From the NCBI RefSeq assembly GCF_013166655.1, contig NZ_JABKCA010000018.1, forward strand, positions 1 to 64,000: DNA of 64,000 bases, written 5' to 3'. Both the position numbers and the translations under genes were made by a program. Origin of the DNA: Lentimicrobium sp. L6. GTDB lineage: Bacteria > Bacteroidota > Bacteroidia > Bacteroidales > UBA12170. Under the pieces are notes generated by a model, which saw only the letters and a list, made by a program, of their open reading frames with translations, had not been told where the DNA came from and ran no database searches. Below are positions 53,600-62,105 of the stretch, in pieces; within the stretch, counting starts at the first letter, position 1, and each line of letters opens with the position of its first letter.

Positions 53600-54523
53600 A
53601 TGGAAAAAAAGAAGGTTTTAGTGGCTTATTATAGTCAGTCGGGGCAAGTAAGAGAAATTATCGACCGTTTTTTAAGTCCCTTTGATTCTGATGAAAACTA
53701 TGAGTTCTTTTTCCACCAAATTCAACCCCTCAACGACTATCCTTTCCCATGGACCAGCGAACAGTTTTTCGATTCATTTCCAGAATCTGTTACCGAGGTA
53801 GGCTGCGATTTAAAACCTTACCCTCCTCAGCTCAAGCAGAAATATGACTTAATTATATTAGGTTTTCAAACTTGGTTCTTATCTCCATCAATACCCACTA
53901 CCGCTTTCCTTCAATCTCAAGATTTTAAAGATTTAGCAAAAGATACACCCATTATTACTATCAATGCTTGTCGTAATATGTGGTTTATGGCACAAAGAAG
54001 TATTCGAAATTATATTTCAGAAGCCAAAGGAAACTATATTGGTCATTTAGTTTTATTCGATAAAGTAAATAACCTAACCAGTGTCATCACTATTATGCAT
54101 TGGGCTTTTACTGGACGAAAAGATAGAAAATGGGGATGGCTACCAAAACCAGGAGTCTCCGACCAAGATATTCAGAACAGTAATATCTATGGGGAAATTC
54201 TAAAAGAGAAGTGGGAGTCAGATCAGTTAAATGAGCTGCAAGAAGAGTATATTGCTAATAATGGAGTTCAGGTGTTACCTCATTTAATGAGCATGGAGCA
54301 CAAAGCCAAAAGGATTTTTAAAATTTGGACCAAATTTGTGCTAAAAAAAGGAGGTCCAGGTAATCCAGCTAGAGTAGGTAGATTAAAACTATTCAAAAAC
54401 TATCTTCTCTTGATGATTTTCCTCATGGCACCAATCGCAACAGTTGTATTTTATATCACTTATCCTTTGTTCTTTTTGAGGATTAGGAGGAATATAAAAT
54501 ACTATCAATCAGTGGTTTCTTAA
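53600..54523 (+). CDS. darA: dialkylresorcinol condensing enzyme DarA
   Basis: The 307-residue protein starts with KVLVAYYSQSGQVREI, a flavodoxin-like phosphate-loop pattern, and continues with FPWTSEQFFDSFPESV, LIILGFQTWFLSPSIPT and ITINACRNMWFMAQ, which I recognise as the DarA family. A C-terminal hydrophobic hairpin (about 270-295) may anchor it to the membrane. DarA and the KAS III-like DarB together form the 2,5-dialkyl ring (resorcinol/cyclohexanedione) of flexirubins from two fatty acyl units. It follows the acyltransferase after 4 bases and is the last plus-strand gene before the opposite-strand insertion. Confidence 0.88.
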   Translation: MEKKKVLVAYYSQSGQVREIIDRFLSPFDSDENYEFFFHQIQPLNDYPFPWTSEQFFDSFPESVTEVGCDLKPYPPQLKQKYDLIILGFQTWFLSPSIPTTAFLQSQDFKDLAKDTPIITINACRNMWFMAQRSIRNYISEAKGNYIGHLVLFDKVNNLTSVITIMHWAFTGRKDRKWGWLPKPGVSDQDIQNSNIYGEILKEKWESDQLNELQEEYIANNGVQVLPHLMSMEHKAKRIFKIWTKFVLKKGGPGNPARVGRLKLFKNYLLLMIFLMAPIATVVFYITYPLFFLRIRRNIKYYQSVVS

Positions 54524-54540
54524 GATTTTAACATTGTTTG

Positions 54541-55788
54541 CTATTGCTTAATAAACTTTGATTGATAAAAGTCATCAGAGTTTTTTATCTCAAATACATA
54601 AACTCCATGCTGTAAGTCTTTTATATTTATGTATGAGTTTTCTACTTGTATTAACTTAGAATATACACATTCTCCTTGAATATTCGTTATTTCAATAAGG
54701 TATGGAACATCAATAGCAGTAGGGCCTTCAAAACTTATATAGTCTCTGCTTGGATTTGGATAAATACAAATATTATCTTTTGCAATTGTATTGATATTTG
54801 TAATTAATGGATCTATACTTCTAATCAATTTATCTTGCTTTATACCATAGAGTAGGTTATTCTGATCGATATATAACTTCTTAATATATTGTGAGTTTTC
54901 ATCTTGGATGTTTTCGAATGTTTCTCCATTATCATTAGAACGATATATACTCCCATTACTTGTTACAAATATTTCATTTTCTTCACTTATAGCGATATCT
55001 GTTATATGATAGCCATTAGCAACTTTTTCAAATTCTGTTTGGCCTTCAAGAAGTGCATAGATTCCATTTGGCTCAGGATAAAAACTATCCCAATCTCCAG
55101 TAAATACTTCATTTAAAGGGTTGATTTCTAAACAGTATACTTGGTGATTAAAAAGACCTGTAAAATCCCATGAATATCCACCATCAATAGATTTGTATAC
55201 TCCGCCAGTATTATTATTCATTCCTATTGTACTCACATATAGTTCTCCAGAACTCGTCATATCTATATCAGAAGCATAGGCATTACTCTCACTATTAATA
55301 TAAGTATGTTCCCAAGAATTGCCACCATCAAATGAGAATGTGATTAATGAACCATTTCCTCCCCAAAGACTAACATAAATGGTATCGTTTCCTATGCAGA
55401 ATATTTTCATTACATTACCGAAACTCACATCCGGTAGGTCTGCAACTTCCCATGTCTGACCATTATCTTCTGACATCACAATACTTTCGGGGCCATTTTT
55501 TCCTAGAAATATTTTACCATTTTCATTAATATCAATACAGGATATACTTAATGATCCATTATTAAACATAGTTTCCCAAGTTTGGGCATTGTCAATAGAC
55601 CGGTATAATGCTCCTATTTCTGTAGTAGCACCAGTTCCAATAAAAATATGACCTTGATTGTTGGTACTAATACATTTAATTGAAACTGTGTCTGGAAAAT
55701 ACAATTGTTCCCAAAAATCTTGTGCAAAGCTGTGTAATTCCATTACTAGAAGGAAAAAGAGAAAAAAAGATTTTAGTTTGAGGAACAT
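54541..55788 (-). CDS. T9SS-secreted Asp-box (BNR/sialidase-like) repeat protein
   Basis: The 415-residue protein has a signal peptide (LVMELHSFAQD) and at least five Asp-box-type turns: SIDNAQTWE, SEDNGQTWE, SFDGGNSWE, SIDGGYSWD and SNDNGETFE. They alternate with strands and indicate a beta-propeller as in sialidases and photosystem-stability-factor-like proteins. It ends with a type A T9SS sorting domain (CIYPNPSRDYISFEG to YQSKFIKQ). No catalytic residues of sialidase are evident. It runs opposite to the pigment genes, splitting darA from darB, with a 160-base upstream region. It looks like an insertion unrelated to pigment synthesis. Confidence 0.82.
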   Translation of the reverse strand: MFLKLKSFFLFFLLVMELHSFAQDFWEQLYFPDTVSIKCISTNNQGHIFIGTGATTEIGALYRSIDNAQTWETMFNNGSLSISCIDINENGKIFLGKNGPESIVMSEDNGQTWEVADLPDVSFGNVMKIFCIGNDTIYVSLWGGNGSLITFSFDGGNSWEHTYINSESNAYASDIDMTSSGELYVSTIGMNNNTGGVYKSIDGGYSWDFTGLFNHQVYCLEINPLNEVFTGDWDSFYPEPNGIYALLEGQTEFEKVANGYHITDIAISEENEIFVTSNGSIYRSNDNGETFENIQDENSQYIKKLYIDQNNLLYGIKQDKLIRSIDPLITNINTIAKDNICIYPNPSRDYISFEGPTAIDVPYLIEITNIQGECVYSKLIQVENSYINIKDLQHGVYVFEIKNSDDFYQSKFIKQ

Positions 55789-55957
55789 GTTTTAACGTTT
55801 ATAATTGGGTTTTATACTATGCTAGCTAGTTTGATATGAAGAAGTAAAAGTATTAAAAAATTTTGAAATCCCTTTTTGGTTAACCTAAGTGTTTCGTTAG
55901 TAGTTTTCTCATCAATTAATAATCAGTATTCTTCTTTTTAGTCTGATTTTGAATAGC

Positions 55958-57181
55958 ATGATTCCTAATCTTGAAAAGCTGATAAATTGCGAGGATTTAA
56001 TATATTTGCAGGTTCCAAAACTAAAGAATACGCAAGTGAATCACGTTTATATAACTGCATTATCAAAATTTTTACCCAATCAACCAGTTCCTAATGAGGA
56101 AATGGAAGATTATCTAGGGCTTATTGATGGAAAACCATCCAAATCTAAGAGAATCATCCTTCGCTATAATAAGATTAAAACTCGTTATTATGCTTTGGAT
56201 AAAAATGGTAATAGTACCCATAGCAATGCGCAACTTTGTGCCGAAGCCATTCGTAATTTAGAGAGCTCCAACTTTTGTCTGAAAGACATGGAATTATTGG
56301 CAGGAGGTTCATCATCGCCTGACCAGCTTTTACCCTCTCATGTCTCTATGGTACAAGGAGAATTAGGACCTGATACTATTAATTCAACAGAGATATTGTC
56401 GGCTGGAGGAAGCTGTAATGCCGGTATGCAAGCTTTAAAGTATGCTTACCTCAGTGTGATGTCTGGCAATACAAAGAATGCCGTAAGCTTTGGTTCCGAG
56501 AAACAGTCTACTTGGATGCATGCCAAAAACTTCAAGTTAGAAAGCGAAAACTGGAAAGACTTAGAGAAACAACCCATCATAGGTTTTGAAAAAGACTTTT
56601 TGAGATGGATGCTATCAGATGGTGCTGCTGCTGCTTTACTAGAAAATAAACCCAATAAAGAAGGACATTCTTTAAAGATTGAGTGGATAGAATTTCGATC
56701 TTTCTCCAATGAGCTGGAAACCTGTATGTATGCTGCTTGTGATAAATTAAAGGATGGCAGCATAAAGCCTTGGCGTGATTATGATGCTGAGGAGATAATG
56801 ACTAAAAGCCTTTTCTCCTTGCGACAGGATGTGAAGCTTTTGGGTAAGAATATCATCAAAAAAGGAGGTGAGTTTTTACGAGAAGTCATGGACAAACGAG
56901 ATTTTGGAGTTGATGATGTGGATTATTTCCTTCCTCATCTTTCTTCTGAGTTTTTCCGTGCACATATCATCGAAGACTTAACCAATAACGATATAGTCAT
57001 TCCTCAGGAAAAATGGTTTACCAATCTCACCAGAGTGGGAAATGTGGGTGCTGCCAGTGTTTACCTGATGATGGAAGAATTGTTCAATACCAATAAACTG
57101 AAAAAAGGAGATAAGCTATTACTAATGGTGCCTGAATCGGCTCGTTTTTCTTATGCTTATGCGCTACTAACTGTGGTGTAA
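55958..57181 (+). CDS. darB: KAS III-like dialkylresorcinol synthase DarB
   Basis: I use the ATG at 55958 (407 residues); a TTG three codons earlier is also in frame. The protein shows the KAS III layout: Cys in AGGSCNAGMQALKYA, His in DYFLPHLSSEFF and Asn in VGNVGAASVYLMMEEL. The N-terminal segment FLPNQPVPNEEMEDYLGLI is typical of the DarB/FabH-like subgroup. It should condense two acyl units and pass the product to DarA for ring formation. Here it is separated from darA by an opposite-strand gene, so it needs its own promoter in 55789-55957; I see no clear TAnnTTTG there. Confidence 0.9.
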   Translation: MIPNLEKLINCEDLIYLQVPKLKNTQVNHVYITALSKFLPNQPVPNEEMEDYLGLIDGKPSKSKRIILRYNKIKTRYYALDKNGNSTHSNAQLCAEAIRNLESSNFCLKDMELLAGGSSSPDQLLPSHVSMVQGELGPDTINSTEILSAGGSCNAGMQALKYAYLSVMSGNTKNAVSFGSEKQSTWMHAKNFKLESENWKDLEKQPIIGFEKDFLRWMLSDGAAAALLENKPNKEGHSLKIEWIEFRSFSNELETCMYAACDKLKDGSIKPWRDYDAEEIMTKSLFSLRQDVKLLGKNIIKKGGEFLREVMDKRDFGVDDVDYFLPHLSSEFFRAHIIEDLTNNDIVIPQEKWFTNLTRVGNVGAASVYLMMEELFNTNKLKKGDKLLLMVPESARFSYAYALLTVV

Positions 57182-57284
57182 AAAGCCATGTGGTTTTGAA
57201 TATTCGTTACGACTTTGTTGAAAATATCGTCAACTAAGTTATTTGACTCAGTATTTAATTAATGATTAATTAAAAAACAAAAAG

Positions 57285-57629
57285 ATGAAAAAGCAAATAT
57301 TATTCTCAATCATTGCCATTTTAATGATAAGTATGACTATAATGGCCCATGCTCCTAAAAAGATAATCTTAACTTTTAACAAAGCCTCTAGTACTTTAAC
57401 TGCGGATATGATTCACAAAGTAAAAGATGTGAATTCTCATTATATTTCTGATGTCACAATTTATGTGAATGGTGAAGAAGTTAAAGTCACTACTTTCGAA
57501 AAGCAAGCAGAAATTCTAAATGAAGAAGCCGATTTCAAATTGGATGGTATTAAAGCAGGTGATGAAATTAAATTGGTAGCCAAATGCAATAAGTTTGGAA
57601 AAAAGGCTGCAAAAATAGTGGTAGAATAA
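57285..57629 (+). CDS. small secreted Ig-like/SORL-like protein in the pigment cluster
   Basis: The 114-residue protein has a signal peptide (SIIAILMISMTIMAHA) and a compact beta-sandwich-like domain: KKIILTFNKASSTLTADMIHKVKDVNSHYISDVTIYVNGEEVKV. The H-VKD-HYI-VNG pattern recalls superoxide-reductase-like (SORL/SoxZ) beta sandwiches, but metal ligands are incomplete, so I do not claim activity. The stop and the next start overlap by one base, so it is made with the dehydratase. As a periplasmic member it may assist pigment transport. Confidence 0.7.
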   Translation: MKKQILFSIIAILMISMTIMAHAPKKIILTFNKASSTLTADMIHKVKDVNSHYISDVTIYVNGEEVKVTTFEKQAEILNEEADFKLDGIKAGDEIKLVAKCNKFGKKAAKIVVE

Positions 57630-58063
57630 TGGTCTCTGGATTGGAAAATATTAAGAAATACATTCCACAAAGGGAGCCCATGATGATGGTCGACCGATTG
57701 ATTAGTCATGAAGACCGCAAATCGGTGAGTGGCTTTGAAATTCTATCCGATAATGTATTTGTTGATAATGGTGTATTTACTGAAGCCGGTTTGTTGGAGA
57801 ATATGGCTCAAACAGCTGCTTTAAGCAAGGGATACGAAGTGACCGAAAAAGGTGAAGTGCCTCCTTTGGGTTTTATAGGTGCCGTAAAAGCTTTGAAAGT
57901 TCATCAACTTCCCCCAGTTGGAAAAATTCTTCAAACAGAAATCAATATCAAACATGAAGTGCTTAATGCAAGCATTGTTGAAGCGCAAGTGTTCTGTGAC
58001 TCGGAAATCATGGCCAGCTGCGAATTAAAGATTTTTCTTAACCCTCAAATTTCAGAATCATGA
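57629..58063 (+). CDS. 3-hydroxyacyl-ACP dehydratase (FabZ-like hotdog)
   Basis: The 144-residue hotdog protein has YIPQREPMMMVDRLI, the FabZ/ApeI-type entry, then the central helix FTEAGLLENMAQTAAL with the catalytic Glu and the GVFTEAG context, and GFIGAVKALKVHQLPPVG. It should dehydrate 3-hydroxyacyl-ACP to the enoyl form that stays unreduced in a polyene. It overlaps its neighbours by 1 and 4 bases. The His that FabZ uses is displaced (PQREPMM instead of PHRxPxL), as in the aryl-polyene dehydratases I know of, which rely on the Glu. Confidence 0.88.
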   Translation: MVSGLENIKKYIPQREPMMMVDRLISHEDRKSVSGFEILSDNVFVDNGVFTEAGLLENMAQTAALSKGYEVTEKGEVPPLGFIGAVKALKVHQLPPVGKILQTEINIKHEVLNASIVEAQVFCDSEIMASCELKIFLNPQISES

Positions 58064-58464
58064 AGAAGCAAGAAGTGCCTCAAGATGATGCCAATATGCT
58101 AGAAGGTAAGTTTACTGAGCCTTGTTATGCAGTAGATGAGGAGGGTAAATATATAAAAGTAGGCAGTGTTGGTTGGGAACCGAAAAATGTAATCATGCAG
58201 CAAGCATGGGATGCGGTTCACGAGAGGGTGGAGGAGATTAGAGAACAAGTAGAAGCCAATGAATTGAGTCCTATTGCCTATTATATGGAAAAACAACTCA
58301 TGGATTTGAGTGTATTGTCAGGTTATACTGGCTTTTTCCGCTGGACGGTAAAGCGTCATCTTAAAATGAAGAACTTCATTAAACTCAATGATAAGAAACT
58401 AGAAAAATATGCTGATGCCTTTGAAATCAGCATTGAAACACTAAAAAAGAAAGAACTACTTTAA
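58060..58464 (+). CDS. conserved small protein of flexirubin-type clusters, function unknown
   Basis: The 134-residue protein has no signal peptide. It begins with a short charged part, then LEGKFTEPCYAVDEEGKYIKVGSVGWEPKN, a helix WDAVHERVEEIREQVEANELSP and LSGYTGFFRWTVKRHLKMKNFIKLNDKKLEKYADAF. It is mostly helical with several aromatic residues. As I recall, a homologue occurs at this place in other flexirubin clusters, but I know no experimental function. Overlaps of 4 bases before and 1 base after couple it tightly to the dehydratase and BtrH-like genes. Confidence 0.75.
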   Translation: MKKQEVPQDDANMLEGKFTEPCYAVDEEGKYIKVGSVGWEPKNVIMQQAWDAVHERVEEIREQVEANELSPIAYYMEKQLMDLSVLSGYTGFFRWTVKRHLKMKNFIKLNDKKLEKYADAFEISIETLKKKELL

Positions 58465-59465
58465 TGGCCATCGATTTTAAGCACGAACAATCAGCACATT
58501 GCGAAAATGGCGTTGCCTCAAACTTGCTCCATTTCTATGGAATAAAATTGAGCGAACCCATGATTTTCGGGATTGGCTCCGGATTGTTTTTCTCACACAT
58601 GCCTTTTGTGAAGGTGAATAATATTCCAGTGACCTCCTTTCGACCTTTGCCAGGTGTGATTTTCCGCAGAGCGGCTCGTAGACTGGGTTTCTCGGTGAAA
58701 CGAAAGAAATTTAGAAGTCCTGATAAGGGGATGGCTGCCTTAGATGGCCTCCTCCAAAAAGATATTCCTGTGGGAATGTTGGTGGGTGTTTATCATTTAT
58801 CCTATTTTCCTGCACCTTATCGTTTTCATTTCAATGCCCATAACCTAGTGGTTTTTGGCAAAGAAAATGGGAATTATAAAATAAGCGATCCGGTAATGGA
58901 TGACTATGCCAGCCTTACGGAAGCAGAACTGAAAAAAGTAAGGTTTGCCAAAGGTTTATTTGCTCCCAAAGGACACATGTATTGGGCTGATAAAATCCCT
59001 ACCAATCCTGACTTTAAAAAAGCCATCATCAAAGGAATTCATCATACAGCAAAAGATATGTTGGGGATTCCTGTTCCCATGTTTGGTGTGAAAGGGATTC
59101 GTTTCATGGCCAAAAAAGTGAGGAACTATCCTACCAAATTAGGAAAGAGAAAAGCTTCTCAGTTTTTAGGTCAGATAGTGAGAGCTCAGGAGGAAATTGG
59201 GACTGGGGGTGCTGGTTTCCGTTTTATGTATGCTGCTTTTCTACAAGAAGCTGCCGAGATTTTAGAGTTAGATTGGCTCAATGACACGGCTGAAGAAATG
59301 ACTCAGATTGGCGATTTATGGCGCTCTTTCGCGGTAGCTACTGCAAGAATAGTAAAAGACAGAAGCCAAGTGGAGGATGCTTATAATCAAGCAGCAGATA
59401 TATTATTAGTCATCGCAGATAGAGAAGAACAAGTTTATAAAGACTTGAAGAAAATTAAAAAATAA
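58464..59465 (+). CDS. BtrH-like acyltransferase/lysine-like thioesterase-fold protein
   Basis: The 333-residue protein has a BtrH N-terminal domain (about 1-140): HEQSAHCENGVASNLLHFYG with Cys in the position of a C39-peptidase-like nucleophile, MIFGIGSGLFFSHM, and FHFNAHNLVVFGKENGNYKISDP containing the likely His and Asp. The remaining 190 residues are helical. BtrH catalyses acyl transfer from ACP to an amine in butirosin synthesis, so this family member could join the aryl-polyene acyl-ACP to another molecule (for flexirubins, the dialkylresorcinol hydroxyl). It overlaps the gene before by 1 base and is followed by a thioesterase after 4 bases. Confidence 0.82.
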   Translation: MAIDFKHEQSAHCENGVASNLLHFYGIKLSEPMIFGIGSGLFFSHMPFVKVNNIPVTSFRPLPGVIFRRAARRLGFSVKRKKFRSPDKGMAALDGLLQKDIPVGMLVGVYHLSYFPAPYRFHFNAHNLVVFGKENGNYKISDPVMDDYASLTEAELKKVRFAKGLFAPKGHMYWADKIPTNPDFKKAIIKGIHHTAKDMLGIPVPMFGVKGIRFMAKKVRNYPTKLGKRKASQFLGQIVRAQEEIGTGGAGFRFMYAAFLQEAAEILELDWLNDTAEEMTQIGDLWRSFAVATARIVKDRSQVEDAYNQAADILLVIADREEQVYKDLKKIKK

Positions 59466-59469
59466 GCAC

Positions 59470-59904
59470 ATGTCAGTGATATTAAAAGCCCAAACAGAAA
59501 TAAAAGTTCGCTTCAACGAAGTGGATAGTTTACGCATTGTTTGGCATGGGCATTATGTGAAGTATTTGGAGGAGGCCCGAGAGGCTTTTGGAGCTAAATA
59601 TGAAATGGGATATCTCGATGTGGAGAAGCATGGATTTGTTAGCCCAATAGTAAAAGTAGATATCGATTATAAACAACAATTGAGATATGGTGATACGGTT
59701 ATTGCCGAAGCAGAATATGTAAATACGGCAGCTGCTAAATTGATGTTTAAGTATAGATTATATAGAAAATCGGATGGAGTACAGGTGGCTAAAGCCAAAA
59801 CTATTCAGGTTTTTCTAGATATTAAAAATCTGGAACTGTCATTGAATCATCCTGCATTTGGTATAGAATGGAAGAAGAAGTGGGGATTGATAGAAGATAG
59901 TTAA
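59470..59904 (+). CDS. acyl-CoA/acyl-ACP thioesterase (4-hydroxybenzoyl-CoA thioesterase-like)
   Basis: The 144-residue hotdog protein has the YbgC/4HBT pattern: IKVRFNEVDSLRIVWHGHYVKYLEEAREAF (the Asp near DS and the WHGHY segment at the active site), VDIDYKQQLRYGDTVIAEAEY, and VQVAKAKTIQVF. It would hydrolyse acyl thioesters, perhaps releasing the aryl-polyene acid or clearing stalled ACP. It begins 4 bases after the BtrH-like gene. The repeat D spacer separates it from the next ketosynthase. Confidence 0.9.
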   Translation: MSVILKAQTEIKVRFNEVDSLRIVWHGHYVKYLEEAREAFGAKYEMGYLDVEKHGFVSPIVKVDIDYKQQLRYGDTVIAEAEYVNTAAAKLMFKYRLYRKSDGVQVAKAKTIQVFLDIKNLELSLNHPAFGIEWKKKWGLIEDS

Positions 59905-59995
59905 CAGGTAATAGTGAATAGCGAAAAGAGAATTGTGAACAGTTAATGTTAGCAGAGATATGCCAACAGCAAATGGCCAACAGTTAACTGCAATA
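59905..59995. repeat. dispersed GTGAATAG / GTGAACAGTTAA repeat, copy D
   Basis: The 100-base spacer between the thioesterase and the next ketosynthase is built from GTGAATAG, GTGAACAGTTAATGTTAG and CAACAGTTAACTG units, the same family as at 31993, 36580 and 39090. It is the only long spacer within this half of the pigment cluster. Confidence 0.6.
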
Positions 59996-60005
59996 AAAAG
60001 ACAGT

Positions 60006-61190
60006 ATGAACAAGAAAACATATATAGTAGGAGACTCCATGATTAGTTCTTTGGGATTTGGTACTGAGGAAAACATGAAGGCGTTATATGCTGGAAAAAG
60101 TGGCGTTCAGAGAATTGAGGATATTCAACTTTATCCTGAACCTTTTATGGGAGCTAGGCTCGATGATAAGCAATTAAACAGGTGTTTTAGTTCTTTATTG
60201 ATGATGAGTAAGTTGCCCCAAGAGTTTGAGTTCACCAGATTCGAAAAAATGGCCATCATCTCCATGTCAGGAGTGTATCGTGAGCAAGCCTTTCCCACAG
60301 ATAAAAACACCTTATTTATCCTTTCTACAACCAAAGGGAATATTGATCTTTTGCAAGAGGAATTGATGGAGAAATGGGGAAAGGAAAGAAGTATGCTATA
60401 CAAAGCCGCTGAGGTCATTGCCCAATTCTGGGGATTCGAGAACAAAGCAAGAGTATTGTCTAATGCTTGTATCAGTGGAGTGGAGGCCTTACATATTGCT
60501 TCAAAATTCATTAAGCAAGGTGTTTACGAAAATGTAATTATTGTGGGTGCTGATATGCTCACCGAATTTGTGGTGAGTGGTTTTATGTCTTTTCAATCGC
60601 TAAGCGCTAATGTTTGCAAACCATTTGATGAAGGTCGTGATGGTCTGAACCTCGGAGAAGCCGCAGGGTGTATTTTCCTTTCTTCAAATGAGAAATATTT
60701 AAAGAATAATAAAGACATTTTAGAAGTATTGGGAGGAGGTTCAAGCAATGATGCCAACCATATTTCTGGTCCTTCTCGTACTGGTGATGGACAATTTTTT
60801 GCCATCAGCTCTGCTATGAAAGAAGCTGGAGTGACCAGTGATGATATCGATCATGTGTCAGCTCATGGAACAGCTACTCCATATAATGATGAAATGGAAA
60901 GCAAAGCTTTGAATTTAGCTGGACTACAAGAAAAGCCTGTTAATTCTTTAAAGGCCTACTTTGGGCATACTATTGGAGCTGCAGGTGTCATAGAGTCTAT
61001 CGTTGCTATTCATAACCTCATCGACCAAAAAATACTCAAATCACTAGGTTTCGAAAAGCACGGTGTTTCAATGCCACTGCATATTTCACAAGAAACAAAA
61101 GATTATTCCATGAAAAACATCCTCAAGACGGCTAGCGGATTTGGGGGCTGTAATGCTGCTGTAATCATTAGTAAATCAGAAAAAGTTTAA
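60006..61190 (+). CDS. beta-ketoacyl-ACP synthase, aryl-polyene/flexirubin type
   Basis: The 394-residue ketosynthase has Cys in LSNACISGVEALHIA, His in SAHGTATPYND and His in YFGHTIGAAGVIE, plus FGGCNAAVII at the C-terminus. The triad is complete. The N-terminus (VGDSMISSLGFGTEENM) is unlike housekeeping FabF and resembles the ApeO-type ketosynthases. A gene for a reduced ketosynthase-like protein follows after 3 bases, so the two may form a heterodimer. Confidence 0.92.
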   Translation: MNKKTYIVGDSMISSLGFGTEENMKALYAGKSGVQRIEDIQLYPEPFMGARLDDKQLNRCFSSLLMMSKLPQEFEFTRFEKMAIISMSGVYREQAFPTDKNTLFILSTTKGNIDLLQEELMEKWGKERSMLYKAAEVIAQFWGFENKARVLSNACISGVEALHIASKFIKQGVYENVIIVGADMLTEFVVSGFMSFQSLSANVCKPFDEGRDGLNLGEAAGCIFLSSNEKYLKNNKDILEVLGGGSSNDANHISGPSRTGDGQFFAISSAMKEAGVTSDDIDHVSAHGTATPYNDEMESKALNLAGLQEKPVNSLKAYFGHTIGAAGVIESIVAIHNLIDQKILKSLGFEKHGVSMPLHISQETKDYSMKNILKTASGFGGCNAAVIISKSEKV

Positions 61191-61193
61191 GCT

Positions 61194-61817
61194 ATGCAAG
61201 AAATAAAACATGTATATATTGCGAAGTCTTGCCTTTTTGTGAATGGGCAACTTGTTTTAAAGGGTGAAAACTCTATTTTTGTGAAGTATTTGAAAGAAGT
61301 CTATAAGTATGCTGATATCAAATATTCAAAGTATTTTAAAATGGATCCTTTGAGCAAGCTTGGCTTTTTAGCCGCAGAAGTTCTTTTAAAAGATAAAAAG
61401 TGTTCAGAAAGTGCAGAACGTAATGGCATTGTGCTTGAAAATAAGGTGTCTACCTATTTGGTGGATATGAAACATCAAATTACTATTAACGATAAGGAAA
61501 ACTATTTTCCCAGTCCAGCCAATTTCGTTTATACCCTCCCCAATGTGATGACAGGTGAAATCTGTATTCGCCATGGTTTTAAAGGGGAGAATGCTGTTTT
61601 TGTGAATAATGAATTTGATGCCAAATTTGTGTGTCAATATATAAAAAGCATGTATACTGCAGATAAAGCTGATATGCTCATTGGTGGTTTTGTAGATGCT
61701 GATGAAGACGATTATGAAGCATTTGTCTTTTTTACAAAAAAGGAGGATGCTGAGCATATAGATGCCAAATTGATTGAAGAATTGTATCAGAAATCAAAAG
61801 CTTTGGCAACACAATAA
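61194..61817 (+). CDS. truncated, degenerate ketosynthase-like protein
   Basis: The 207-residue protein retains a thiolase-fold remnant: NYFPSPANFVYTLPNVMTGEICIRHGFKGENAVFVNNEF and DMLIGGFVDADEDDYEAFVFF match the core of ketosynthases around the active site. However, the nucleophilic Cys is absent (the loop reads ENAVFV), and the C-terminal half with the two His residues is missing. It is a single-domain half of a ketosynthase. As a partner it could act as a chain-length or docking subunit for the adjacent ketosynthase. It follows the preceding gene by 3 bases and precedes the second ACP by 24. Confidence 0.72.
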   Translation: MQEIKHVYIAKSCLFVNGQLVLKGENSIFVKYLKEVYKYADIKYSKYFKMDPLSKLGFLAAEVLLKDKKCSESAERNGIVLENKVSTYLVDMKHQITINDKENYFPSPANFVYTLPNVMTGEICIRHGFKGENAVFVNNEFDAKFVCQYIKSMYTADKADMLIGGFVDADEDDYEAFVFFTKKEDAEHIDAKLIEELYQKSKALATQ

Positions 61818-61841
61818 AGAAAATAAGAAAAACATATAATA

Positions 61842-62096
61842 ATGGATAAGTTAATACAAGAATTAAAAGTAGAGATCATAGAGGCTTTAAACTTAGAAGA
61901 TATGGAGCCAGATGATATTGATATCAATGAGCCTTTATTTGGAGATGGTTTAGGATTAGATTCTATCGATGCTTTGGAATTGATTGTGTTATTGGAAAAA
62001 AACTATGGTATAAAAGTGGAAGATCCTAAAAAAGGAAAAGACATATTTGCCTCAGTTAAAACAATGGCAGAATACATTACTGCTCACCAAAAATAA
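61842..62096 (+). CDS. acyl carrier protein (second)
   Basis: The 84-residue protein has the phosphopantetheine Ser in GLGLDSIDALELIVLLEKNY and the VKTMAEYI helix. It has low similarity to the first ACP at 52456, so the cluster probably uses one ACP for the aryl-polyene chain and one for the alkyl or resorcinol branch. It precedes a ketosynthase by 10 bases. Confidence 0.94.
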   Translation: MDKLIQELKVEIIEALNLEDMEPDDIDINEPLFGDGLGLDSIDALELIVLLEKNYGIKVEDPKKGKDIFASVKTMAEYITAHQK

Positions 62097-62105
62097 AAGC
62101 TATAA

